Source: Quadrisphaera sp.
GTDB taxonomy: Bacteria; Actinomycetota; Actinomycetes; Actinomycetales; Quadrisphaeraceae
Assembly (NCBI GenBank): GCA_029258695.1
Contig: JARIBR010000301.1
Span: forward strand, 1-5,229
Length of the DNA: 5,229 bases
Direction of reading: 5' to 3'
The notes beneath the pieces are model-generated. The model made no database searches. It worked only from the letters and a program-made list of their open reading frames with translations, and had not been told where the DNA came from. Below are positions 1-5,186 of the stretch, piece by piece. Position 1 is the stretch's first letter, and every line of letters begins with the position of its first letter. A program made the translations under genes and the position numbers.

Positions 1-1
1 G

Positions 2-340
2 GGCGGCGCCGACCTGCCCGTGTGCGCGATCAGCGCGGCCCGCACGAGGTACCACGTGCGCCTCGACGTGGCCGACCGTCCGGGCGTGCTCGCGGCGGTC
101 GCCGAGGTCTTCGCCTCCCACGACGTCTCGATCGAGACGGTGCGCCAGCGGCCGGGGCGCTCCGACGACGAGGGCTCGACGACCGCCGACGACGGCTCGA
201 CGGTGGGGGCCGGTGGCGCGGTCCTCGCGATCACCACGCACGAGGCGCGCGACGGCGACCTGGCCGCGACCGTCGATCACCTGGCCGAGCTGGACGCGGT
301 GGCGGCGGTCGTCTCCGTGCTGAGGGTGGAGGGGGTCTGA
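2..340 (+). CDS. hom: Homoserine dehydrogenase, C-terminal ACT domain (5' truncated by window)
   Basis: This is the last 112 residues of homoserine dehydrogenase, the cytosolic NAD(P)H enzyme that reduces aspartate semialdehyde to homoserine at the branch to threonine and methionine. The reading frame is open from the window edge, so the start and the catalytic domain lie upstream. What is visible is an ACT domain. Fragment residues 17-49 ([20 protein letters not shown] onward to SIETVRQ) match the first beta-alpha-beta unit with its DRPGVLA signature. Residues 73-110 ([10 protein letters not shown], then the helix and VSVLRVEG) match the second half. In this family the ACT domain is the threonine-feedback region. 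Residues about 50-71 are an acidic Ser/Thr/Gly-rich stretch with a near-duplicated DDEGST/DDGST, longer than the short turn I expect there. The stop lies one base before the thrC ATG, and thrC and thrB follow, which confirms the pathway. Identity is strong from the domain plus context; the feedback property is inferred from the family. Confidence 0.93.
   Translation, partial: GGADLPVCAISAARTRYHVRLDVADRPGVLAAVAEVFASHDVSIETVRQRPGRSDDEGSTTADDGSTVGAGGAVLAITTHEARDGDLAATVDHLAELDAVAAVVSVLRVEGV
328..335 (+). promoter_or_regulatory. Ribosome binding site of thrC
   Basis: GGAGGGGG lies inside the last codons of hom, with the GGAGG core nine bases before the ATG at 342. It supports that start and shows that thrC is translated from the hom message without its own leader. 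Confidence 0.75.
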
Positions 341-341
341 G

Positions 342-1412
342 ATGGCGCACGTGTGGGCCGGGGTGCTGGCCGAGTACGCGCAGCGGCTGCCCGTCGGGCC
401 GGCGACCCCGGTCATCACGCTGGGGGAGGGCGGCACCCCGCTGGTGCCGGCGAGGCACCTCTCGGAGGTGACCGGGTGCGAGGTGCTCCTCAAGGTCGAG
501 GGGTGCAACCCCACCGGGTCCTTCAAGGACCGCGGGATGACGATGGCCATCTCCGCCGCCGCGGAGCGAGGGGCGAAGGCGGTGGTGTGCGCGTCGACGG
601 GGAACACCTCGGCCTCCGCCGCGGCCTACGCCACCGCCGCGGGCATGACCTGCGGGGTGCTCGTGCCCGAGGGCAAGATCGCTCTCGGCAAGCTCAGCCA
701 GGCCATCGCCCACGGAGCCACGCTGCTGCAGGTGGACGGCAACTTCGACGACTGCCTCACGATGGCCCGCGACCTCGCGGAGGACTACCCCGTCGAGCTC
801 GTGAACTCCGTGAACCCCGCCCGGATCGAGGGGCAGAAGACCGCGGCGTTCGAGGTGGTGGACGTGCTCGGTGACGCCCCCGACGTCCACTGCCTGCCCG
901 TGGGCAACGCAGGCAACATCACGGCGTACTGGAAGGGCTACACCGAGTACGCCGCGGACGGCGTCGCGAGCCGCACGCCGGCGATGTGGGGCTTCCAGGC
1001 AGCCGGTGCCGCTCCCATCGTCGAGGGGGCCCCGGTGAAGGAGCCCGAGACGATCGCCACCGCCATCCGCATCGGCAACCCGGCGTCGTGGACCCAGGCG
1101 ATCGCGGCGCGCGAGGAGTCCGGCGGGGTCATCGAGGCGGTGAGCGACGAGCAGATCCTCGCCGCGCACCGGCTCCTGTCCTCCCGCGAGGGCGTCTTCG
1201 TCGAACCTGCCTCCGCGGCAGGCGTCGCCGGGCTGCTCGCCCGTCACGGCGCGGGAGAGCTGGCCGCCGGCCTGCGGGTGGTCGTCACCGTGACCGGTCA
1301 CGGCCTCAAGGACCCGCAGTGGGCGCTGCAGGACGCCGCCGGCACGCCGGTCACGCCGGTGCGGGTGGGTGCGGACGCCGCCTCGGCCGCCTCCGCGCTG
1401 GACCTGCGCTGA
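342..1412 (+). CDS. thrC: Threonine synthase
   Basis: A 356-residue, PLP-dependent (fold type II) cytosolic enzyme that converts O-phosphohomoserine to threonine and phosphate, the last step of threonine synthesis. The PLP-binding lysine is K62 in [11 protein letters not shown] (residues 56-66). The cofactor-contacting STGNTSAS is at 85-92, the glycine-rich phosphate loop PVGNAGN at 186-192, EPASAAG at 288-294, and the conserved TGHGLKD at 318-324. The length fits the compact threonine synthase type of about 350 residues. The ATG at 342 has a clear GGAGG nine bases upstream and sits one base after the hom stop, so translational coupling is likely. The product of the downstream thrB is this enzyme's substrate. 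Codon use is uniform and nothing essential is missing. The tail after residue 340 is Ala-rich and probably unimportant. Confidence 0.97.
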   Translation: MAHVWAGVLAEYAQRLPVGPATPVITLGEGGTPLVPARHLSEVTGCEVLLKVEGCNPTGSFKDRGMTMAISAAAERGAKAVVCASTGNTSASAAAYATAAGMTCGVLVPEGKIALGKLSQAIAHGATLLQVDGNFDDCLTMARDLAEDYPVELVNSVNPARIEGQKTAAFEVVDVLGDAPDVHCLPVGNAGNITAYWKGYTEYAADGVASRTPAMWGFQAAGAAPIVEGAPVKEPETIATAIRIGNPASWTQAIAAREESGGVIEAVSDEQILAAHRLLSSREGVFVEPASAAGVAGLLARHGAGELAAGLRVVVTVTGHGLKDPQWALQDAAGTPVTPVRVGADAASAASALDLR

Positions 1413-1462
1413 GCGGGGCAGGAGCGGCACAGGCTCTCCGGCGCGGCGCGCCACCGCCGCGC
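1413..1462 (+). promoter_or_regulatory. thrC-thrB gap with perfect GC hairpin abutting the thrB start
   Basis: The 50-base gap holds a perfect inverted repeat: GCGCGGCG at 1441-1448 pairs with CGCCGCGC at 1455-1462 around the loop CGCCAC. All eight pairs are G-C, and the 3' arm ends on the base before the thrB GTG. There is no T-run, so this is not a classical terminator. The only Shine-Dalgarno-like sequence, AGGAG at 1420-1424, is 38 bases from the start codon, or about 16 if the hairpin is folded and skipped. I infer a possible effect on thrB translation or on RNA processing between the two genes. Chance pairing in such GC-rich DNA is the main alternative. Confidence 0.5.
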
Positions 1463-2506
1463 GTGGTCACGGGTCGGACCGTCGCGCTCGTGGTGCCCGG
1501 GTCCTCGGCCAACCTCGGGCCGGGCTTCGACAGCCTGGGGCTCGCCCTCGAGCTCACCGACGCGGTGGAGGTGACCGCGCGCACTCCTGGTGCCGGGGTG
1601 AGCATCGAGATCAGCGGCCCGGGCTCGCACCTGCTCCCCGCCGGCTCGGGCCCCGGCTGCGAGAACCACCTCGTCGTCCGTGCCCTGCGCGCTGCCCTGC
1701 ACGCGGCGGGGGTCCCCGACGCCGAGCAGCCCGGCCTGGACCTGCGGGCGCGCAACGGGGTACCCCTGGGGCGCGGGGTCGGGTCCTCGGCGGCGGCGGT
1801 CGTCGCGGGTGTCGCGGCGGCGGCCGCGCTGCTCGAGGGCGGCGCCAGCGAGGGCGACCAGCTGCACGTCGCCTCCGCGATGGAGGGTCACCCCGACAAC
1901 GCCGCTGCCTCCCTGCTGGGAGGCCTGACGCTGGGCTGGTCCCAGCCGGCGGGCCAGCCGACGACCTGGCCCACGAGCCGGCCCGCGACCCACCGGTCCC
2001 CACCCGCTCCTGCGCCGGCACCGGGCCGCGGTGACGCCGCCGAGCGGTGGCGCGCCGTCCGGCTCGACCCCCACCCCCACCTCGGCGCGCTGCTGTGCGT
2101 GCCCGACGCGGAGCTGTCGACGGCCCGGGCCAGGGCGATGCTGCCGCTGCAGGTGCGCCACGCCGACGCCGCCCACACGGCGGGACGGGCGGCGCTGCTG
2201 GTGCACGCCCTGACGCAGCATCCCGACCTCCTGCTGCCCGCCACCGAGGACCGGCTCCACCAGGAGCAGCGCGCGACCGCTCTGCCGCACGCCTGGGCGC
2301 TGCTGCGCGCGCTGCGTGACTCTGGTCACGCCGCGGTGGTCTCCGGGGCGGGCCCCTCCCTCCTGGTCCTCCACGGTCACGCCGCGTCGAGCCGCGGACG
2401 GGCCGCCGTCCAGGAGGATGTCGCGGCCACGGCGGCGCGACACGGTGCCTGGCGCGTGCTCGACCCGGGTGTCGCGCACGAGGGCGTCCGGGTGAACGTG
2501 GCCTGA
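1463..2506 (+). CDS. thrB: Homoserine kinase (GHMP kinase family)
   Basis: A 347-residue cytosolic kinase that phosphorylates L-homoserine with ATP to O-phosphohomoserine, the substrate of ThrC. GHMP-family marks are in order: SANLGPGFD at 15-23 (N-terminal substrate/ATP region), the glycine-rich ATP loop PLGRGVGSSAA at 101-111, EGHPDN at 141-146, LSTARAR at 218-224, and the C-terminal glycine loop SGAGPS at 294-299. Actinobacterial homologues are usually nearer 300-320 residues. Most of the excess is a Pro/Ala/Thr-rich stretch at about 160-195, between LGGLTLGW and WRAVRLDPHP. I chose the GTG at 1463 because it puts the usual short strand (VALVVP) before SANLGPGFD. The frame upstream has no other start before thrC coding sequence, and GTGs at 1490 and 1493 would cut into that strand. 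There is no adjacent Shine-Dalgarno sequence, and a hairpin abuts the start. Function is secure; the exact start is less so. Confidence 0.95.
   Translation: MVTGRTVALVVPGSSANLGPGFDSLGLALELTDAVEVTARTPGAGVSIEISGPGSHLLPAGSGPGCENHLVVRALRAALHAAGVPDAEQPGLDLRARNGVPLGRGVGSSAAAVVAGVAAAAALLEGGASEGDQLHVASAMEGHPDNAAASLLGGLTLGWSQPAGQPTTWPTSRPATHRSPPAPAPAPGRGDAAERWRAVRLDPHPHLGALLCVPDAELSTARARAMLPLQVRHADAAHTAGRAALLVHALTQHPDLLLPATEDRLHQEQRATALPHAWALLRALRDSGHAAVVSGAGPSLLVLHGHAASSRGRAAVQEDVAATAARHGAWRVLDPGVAHEGVRVNVA
1940..2047 (+). other. Pro/Ala-rich low-complexity insertion in ThrB
   Basis: This encodes ThrB residues 160-195. It is rich in Pro, Ala, Thr and Ser (for example SPPAPAPAPG at 179-188), has no recognisable motif, and lies between two conserved blocks of the kinase. 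It keeps the reading frame, and the GHMP motifs on both sides are intact, so it looks like a tolerated surface-loop expansion rather than a disruption. Confidence 0.6.
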
Positions 2507-2550
2507 GGAGTGGCACGGGACGAGCGGGCCGGCGAGGATGGCGGCGGTGC

Positions 2551-2559
2551 TGGTAGTGT
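2551..2559 (+). promoter_or_regulatory. Candidate extended -10 promoter for rho
   Basis: TGGTAGTGT reads as an extended -10 element: TGN directly before TAGTGT, which has the key T, A and final T of the consensus. It is one of few AT-containing hexamers in the region. No TTGAC-like -35 is visible at 16-19 bases upstream (the DNA there is near GGCGAG), which fits an extended -10 type. Transcription would begin near 2565-2568. This is by-eye only. Confidence 0.45.
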
Positions 2560-2603
2560 CGGCACCGGACCGGCAGGGGAGTTGCTCCCGGTGCACCCGA
2601 CAC
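2556..2603 (+). repeat. Imperfect inverted repeat spanning the candidate rho -10
   Basis: GTGTCGG (2556-2562) pairs with CCGACAC (2597-2603), and inside it CACCGG (2563-2568) pairs with CCGGTG (2588-2593). Only three bases on the right arm (2594-2596) are unpaired. This gives 13 base pairs around a 19-base loop. The left arm overlaps the -10 hexamer and would not be in the mRNA if transcription starts near 2566. The dyad is therefore better read as a possible DNA operator, or as a sign that the true start is further upstream. Confidence 0.45.
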
Positions 2604-2628
2604 CCGCTCCACGATCATCGTGGGGGTG
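2601..2628 (+). promoter_or_regulatory. Hairpin in the rho leader
   Basis: CCACGA (2609-2614) pairs with TCGTGG (2618-2623) around TCA. The stem continues as CACCC (2601-2605) with GGGTG (2624-2628), leaving only GCT (2606-2608) bulged. That is 11 pairs in total. It shares bases 2601-2603 with the larger upstream dyad, so the two structures are partly exclusive. No T-run follows. Confidence 0.45.
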
Positions 2629-2845
2629 GGGAAACGCCGGGGCCTGATCGTCTGCTCGAGCTCCACGAACCCACGGCCGTCCCGCCTCGACGCGGTCGGC
2701 CCCGTCGGTTCGGTGCTCCGGTCCATCACCGTCGTCCGGCGTGCCGTGCTGCCCTCACCGAGGCCTCGCGGTGCCCGATCCTCACGACAGATTCCACCGG
2801 CTCGACGCCGGGCCAGCGCGTCACCGCCCACCGCGGTGCGCTGAC

Positions 2846-2856
2846 GAGGGGAAGGA
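2846..2856 (+). promoter_or_regulatory. Ribosome binding site of rho
   Basis: GAGGGGAAGGA contains two purine-rich Shine-Dalgarno cores, the nearer (AAGGA) ending five bases before the GTG at 2862. It decides the start, because the reading frame is open for more than 300 bases further upstream. Confidence 0.75.
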
Positions 2857-2861
2857 CCTTC

Positions 2862-5069
2862 GTGACCACCACCACCACAGACGCCGAGACCGCGATCACC
2901 AACGACGGTGATGCGCAGCCGGCGCCGTCGCGCGCCGGGAACGGCCGCCCACCGGCGCTCTCGACGATGCGCCTCCCGGAGCTGCAGGCCCTCGCCCGCG
3001 AGCTCGGCCTTCCCGGGACGAGCGGCATGCGCAAGACCGACCTCGTCGACACCATCCGGACGGCCCGGGTCGGGAGGGGTGCCGGCACGAGCGAGCGCAC
3101 CGAGCGCACCCCGGCGGCCGACGACGGGGAGCGTGCCCCGTCCCAGCGCAGCGAGGACCCCGTGCCGACGACCGCACCGACGGCCGCACCGACGACCAGC
3201 GACGAACGCCCGACCCGCTCCCGGCGGGCCCGCTCGTCCCAGGGCGCCCCCGGCGGGTCGACCGGTCGGGAGCAGGACCACCCCGGCGGCGAGGCGGACG
3301 GCGGGGGAGGGAGCGCGCCGGCGCGTGAGGAGCAGCCCCAGGCCGGCCCGTCCACGGAGCAGACCTCGTCGACGGACCAGCCCGCGGGCGGCCCCGACCA
3401 CGGGCGCTCCGAGGAGGAGATCGCCCGCGTGCGCGCCGAGCTGGAGTCGGCGCTCAGCGAGCGCGGTGGCCGGTCCCGCTCCGAGCGTCAGCAGGGTGAG
3501 CGCCAGCAGGGCGAGCGCCACCAGGGTGAGCGAGGGCAGCACGAGCGTCAGCGCCCGGACCGTCAGCAGAGCGGCGATGCGCAGCACGGTGGCCAGCGGG
3601 ACAGGGCCTCGCAGAACGGTGGGCAGCACGGTGAGCGCCCTGCCCGCGGTGACCGCTCGGAGCAGACCCCGCGGACCGATCCCGCCGTGAGCGCCACCGG
3701 CCCGGCGACCCTGCCCGACATCCCGCCCCGGAGCCAGAACACCCAGAGCGGCTCGAACCGCTTCTCCGGCGACGACGACGACGACGAGCGCGGTGGTCGC
3801 CGCGGTCGCCGGGGCCGGTATCGCGACCGGGAGCGCACCAAGCGCCGCCGCGGCAGCGAGAACGGGCCGGCGGGCATGCCGGACGAGCCCGGCGAGGTCC
3901 GCGACGACGACGTGCTGCTGCCCGTCGCCGGCATCCTCGACGTGCTCGACTCCTACGCCTTCGTGCGCACCTCGGGCTATCTCACGGGCCCGGGTGACGT
4001 CTACGTCAGCCTCGGCCAGGTGCGCAAGGCGGGCCTGCGCCCCGGGGACGCGGTCACCGGAGCGGTCAAGCAGCCCCGCGAGGGCGACAACGCCTCGCAG
4101 AACAAGAAGTTCAACGCGCTCGTGCGCCTGGACACCGTCAACGGCGCGTCGGTCGAGGAGGCGCGCAAGCGTCCTGACTTCTCGAAGCTGACGCCGCTGT
4201 ACCCCCAGGAGCGGTTGCGCCTGGAGACCGAGAGCCAGATCGCCTCGACCCGCATCGTCGACCTCGTGGCACCGATCGGCAAGGGCCAGCGCGGCCTCAT
4301 CGTCTCGCCGCCGAAGGCCGGCAAGACGCTGATGATGCAGGCCATCGCCAACGCCATCTCGATCAACAACCCCGAGGTGCACCTCATGGTGGTCCTCGTC
4401 GACGAGCGTCCCGAGGAGGTCACCGACATGCAGCGCTCGGTGAAGGGCGAGGTCATCGCCTCGACCTTCGACCGGCCCGCCTCGGACCACACCGCGGTCG
4501 CCGAGCTGGCCATCGAGCGGGCCAAGCGCCTCGTGGAGCTGGGGCACGACGTGGTCGTGCTGCTCGACTCGATCACCCGCCTCGGGCGCGCCTACAACCT
4601 CGCCGCGCCGGCGAGCGGGCGCATCCTCTCCGGTGGTGTGGACGCCGCGGCGCTCTACCCGCCCAAGCGCTTCTTCGGCGCCGCCCGCAACATCGAGCAC
4701 GGCGGGTCGCTGACCATCCTGGCCTCCGCGCTCGTCGAGACCGGCTCGAAGATGGACGAAGTGATCTTCGAGGAGTTCAAGGGCACCGGCAACATGGAGC
4801 TGCGCCTGGACCGCCGCCTGGCGGACAAGCGGATCTTCCCGGCCGTGGACGTCAACCCGTCCGGCACCCGCCGCGAGGAGATCCTCCTCGGCCGCGAGGA
4901 GCTGGCCGTGATGTGGAAGCTGCGCCGCGTGCTCACCGGGTTGGACTCCCAGCAGGCCCTCGAGCTGCTGCTGGGCAAGGTGCGCGAGACGAAGACCAAC
5001 GTCGAGTTCCTGCGCCAGGTGCAGCAGACCGCACCGGGCGTCCCCGGGCAGCAGCCGGGCACCGCCTGA
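2862..5069 (+). CDS. rho: Transcription termination factor Rho with large N-terminal insertion
   Basis: A 735-residue ring-shaped hexameric RNA-dependent ATPase that ends transcription. The order is a short Thr-rich N-terminus; a Rho_N/SAP-like helical unit at about 34-69 (LPELQALARELGLPG to KTDLVDTI); a disordered insertion at about 71-345; the cold-shock-like primary RNA-binding domain at about 347-425, with SGYLTGPGDVYVSLGQV at 371-387; then the ATPase core. The core aligns without gaps to E. coli Rho from memory at a constant offset of 304. It has Walker A PPKAGKT at 483-489 (K488), catalytic E515 in DERPEE, Walker B LLDS ending at D569-S570, Q-loop PASGRILSGGV at 583-593 with Arg at the E. 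coli K283 position, R-loop K630 in TGSKMDE, and arginine finger R670. E. coli Rho is 419 residues; nearly all the extra length is the insertion, typical of actinobacteria. GTG 2862 has a strong ribosome binding site. No defect is seen. Confidence 0.98.
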   Translation: MTTTTTDAETAITNDGDAQPAPSRAGNGRPPALSTMRLPELQALARELGLPGTSGMRKTDLVDTIRTARVGRGAGTSERTERTPAADDGERAPSQRSEDPVPTTAPTAAPTTSDERPTRSRRARSSQGAPGGSTGREQDHPGGEADGGGGSAPAREEQPQAGPSTEQTSSTDQPAGGPDHGRSEEEIARVRAELESALSERGGRSRSERQQGERQQGERHQGERGQHERQRPDRQQSGDAQHGGQRDRASQNGGQHGERPARGDRSEQTPRTDPAVSATGPATLPDIPPRSQNTQSGSNRFSGDDDDDERGGRRGRRGRYRDRERTKRRRGSENGPAGMPDEPGEVRDDDVLLPVAGILDVLDSYAFVRTSGYLTGPGDVYVSLGQVRKAGLRPGDAVTGAVKQPREGDNASQNKKFNALVRLDTVNGASVEEARKRPDFSKLTPLYPQERLRLETESQIASTRIVDLVAPIGKGQRGLIVSPPKAGKTLMMQAIANAISINNPEVHLMVVLVDERPEEVTDMQRSVKGEVIASTFDRPASDHTAVAELAIERAKRLVELGHDVVVLLDSITRLGRAYNLAAPASGRILSGGVDAAALYPPKRFFGAARNIEHGGSLTILASALVETGSKMDEVIFEEFKGTGNMELRLDRRLADKRIFPAVDVNPSGTRREEILLGREELAVMWKLRRVLTGLDSQQALELLLGKVRETKTNVEFLRQVQQTAPGVPGQQPGTA
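3072..3896 (+). other. Rho N-terminal insertion: disordered Arg/Gly/Asp/Gln-rich segment
   Basis: Rho residues 71-345 have almost no large hydrophobic residues and are rich in Arg, Gly, Ser, Thr, Pro, Asp, Glu and Gln. Sub-regions in order: a Thr/Pro/Ser/Gly-rich part (71-180); a short charged helical island (about 183-201); Gln/Arg/Glu tandem repeats (208-232) and degenerate Q/H/G/R-rich sequence (233-260); a Ser/Pro/Thr linker (about 268-298); and a DDDDDE run (304-309) followed by RGGRRGRRGR and a basic patch (310-330). In actinobacterial Rho such insertions are reported to add RNA contacts and to let Rho act on GC-rich transcripts. That role here is inferred from family and composition. 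Confidence 0.8.
3483..3557 (+). repeat. Five 15-base tandem repeats inside rho (ERQQG-type pentapeptides)
   Basis: Five consecutive 15-base units each begin GAGCG. They encode ERQQG, ERQQG, ERHQG, ERGQH and ERQRP (Rho residues 208-232). The first three are near-identical at DNA level and the last two are decayed. Being multiples of three, copy-number changes would keep the frame. They lie in the disordered insertion. Confidence 0.85.
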
Positions 5070-5075
5070 GCGCTC

Positions 5076-5084
5076 TGGCAGGAT
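5076..5084 (+). promoter_or_regulatory. Candidate extended -10 promoter for rpmE
   Basis: TGGCAGGAT, just after the rho stop, has TGN followed by CAGGAT, a weak extended -10 in the same style as the site before rho. No -35 hexamer is visible. Transcription would start near 5090 and give a leader of roughly 95 bases. This is tentative; rpmE may also be read through from rho. Confidence 0.3.
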
Positions 5085-5088
5085 GAAC

Positions 5089-5104
5089 CGTCCGTCCGCG
5101 GACG
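5089..5104 (+). promoter_or_regulatory. Small GC hairpin downstream of rho
   Basis: CGTCC (5089-5093) pairs with GGACG (5100-5104) around GTCCGC. Alternatively 5093-5104 is a perfect 12-base palindrome, CGTCCGCGGACG. It is followed by TTGAAGAA and not a T-run, so it is not an intrinsic terminator. Confidence 0.35.
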
Positions 5105-5120
5105 TTGAAGAACCCAGACA

Positions 5121-5163
5121 CCGGCTCACGCCGACCACGCAGCCCGCGCGGTCGGCGACCCGG
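5121..5163 (+). promoter_or_regulatory. Stem-loop in the rpmE leader (possible bL31 ribosomal-protein leader)
   Basis: CGCCGACC (5129-5136) pairs perfectly with GGTCGGCG (5150-5157) around a 13-base loop. Beyond a 4x2 internal loop, CCGG (5121-5124) pairs with CCGG (5160-5163). The structure ends 12 bases before the rpmE ribosome binding site. Ribosomal-protein leader candidates upstream of bL31 genes have been proposed in several bacterial groups including actinobacteria. Whether this is one of them cannot be decided by eye. Confidence 0.45.
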
Positions 5164-5175
5164 CGGTCACGAGAA

Positions 5176-5181
5176 GAGGAG
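5176..5181 (+). promoter_or_regulatory. Ribosome binding site of rpmE
   Basis: GAGGAG lies five bases before the GTG at 5187 and fixes that start. Confidence 0.75.
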
Positions 5182-5186
5182 CACCT

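Larger units (their letters stand above)
2507..2861 (+). promoter_or_regulatory. thrB-rho intergenic region: promoter and long structured rho leader
   Basis: This 355-base gap has no convincing gene. It holds a probable extended -10 promoter (2551-2559), a dyad across that site (2556-2603), a small GGGAG/CTCCC hairpin (2577-2589), a longer hairpin (2601-2628), and the rho ribosome binding site at its end. If the promoter is right, the rho message carries a leader of roughly 290-295 bases. Long leaders used for autoregulation are known for rho in E. coli (rhoL); a similar role here is inference. An open frame from 2620 to 2844 ends 17 bases before the rho start and is weakly coding-like. The rho frame itself stays open back to 2538, but no ribosome binding site or Rho-like sequence supports an upstream start. 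No intrinsic terminator follows thrB. Confidence 0.5.

Noticed and set aside
1445..1452. Palindrome GGCGCGCC before thrB
   Set aside because: A short palindrome expected often in DNA this GC-rich; the longer hairpin at 1441-1462 describes the region better.
231..1454. A 407-codon open frame on the - strand opposite hom and thrC
   Set aside because: A shadow of the thrC codon bias, with His/Arg/Gly-rich translation and no motif.
986..1462. Open extension of the thrB frame upstream through thrC
   Set aside because: It overlaps thrC in another frame and its translation is Arg/Gly-rich noise; kinase homology begins only after 1463.
2324..2386. Two copies of GGTCACGCCGCG (2324-2335 and 2375-2386) in thrB
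   Set aside because: Both are in phase and encode Gly-His-Ala-Ala in preferred codons, so coding bias explains them.
2507..2550. Possible intrinsic terminator after thrB
   Set aside because: No GC stem followed by a T-run is present. Termination here, if any, would have to be Rho-dependent or absent.
2538..2861. Open extension of the rho frame upstream to an ATG at 2538
   Set aside because: The likely promoter lies inside it, the translation resembles no Rho N-terminus, and the GTG at 2862 has a strong ribosome binding site.
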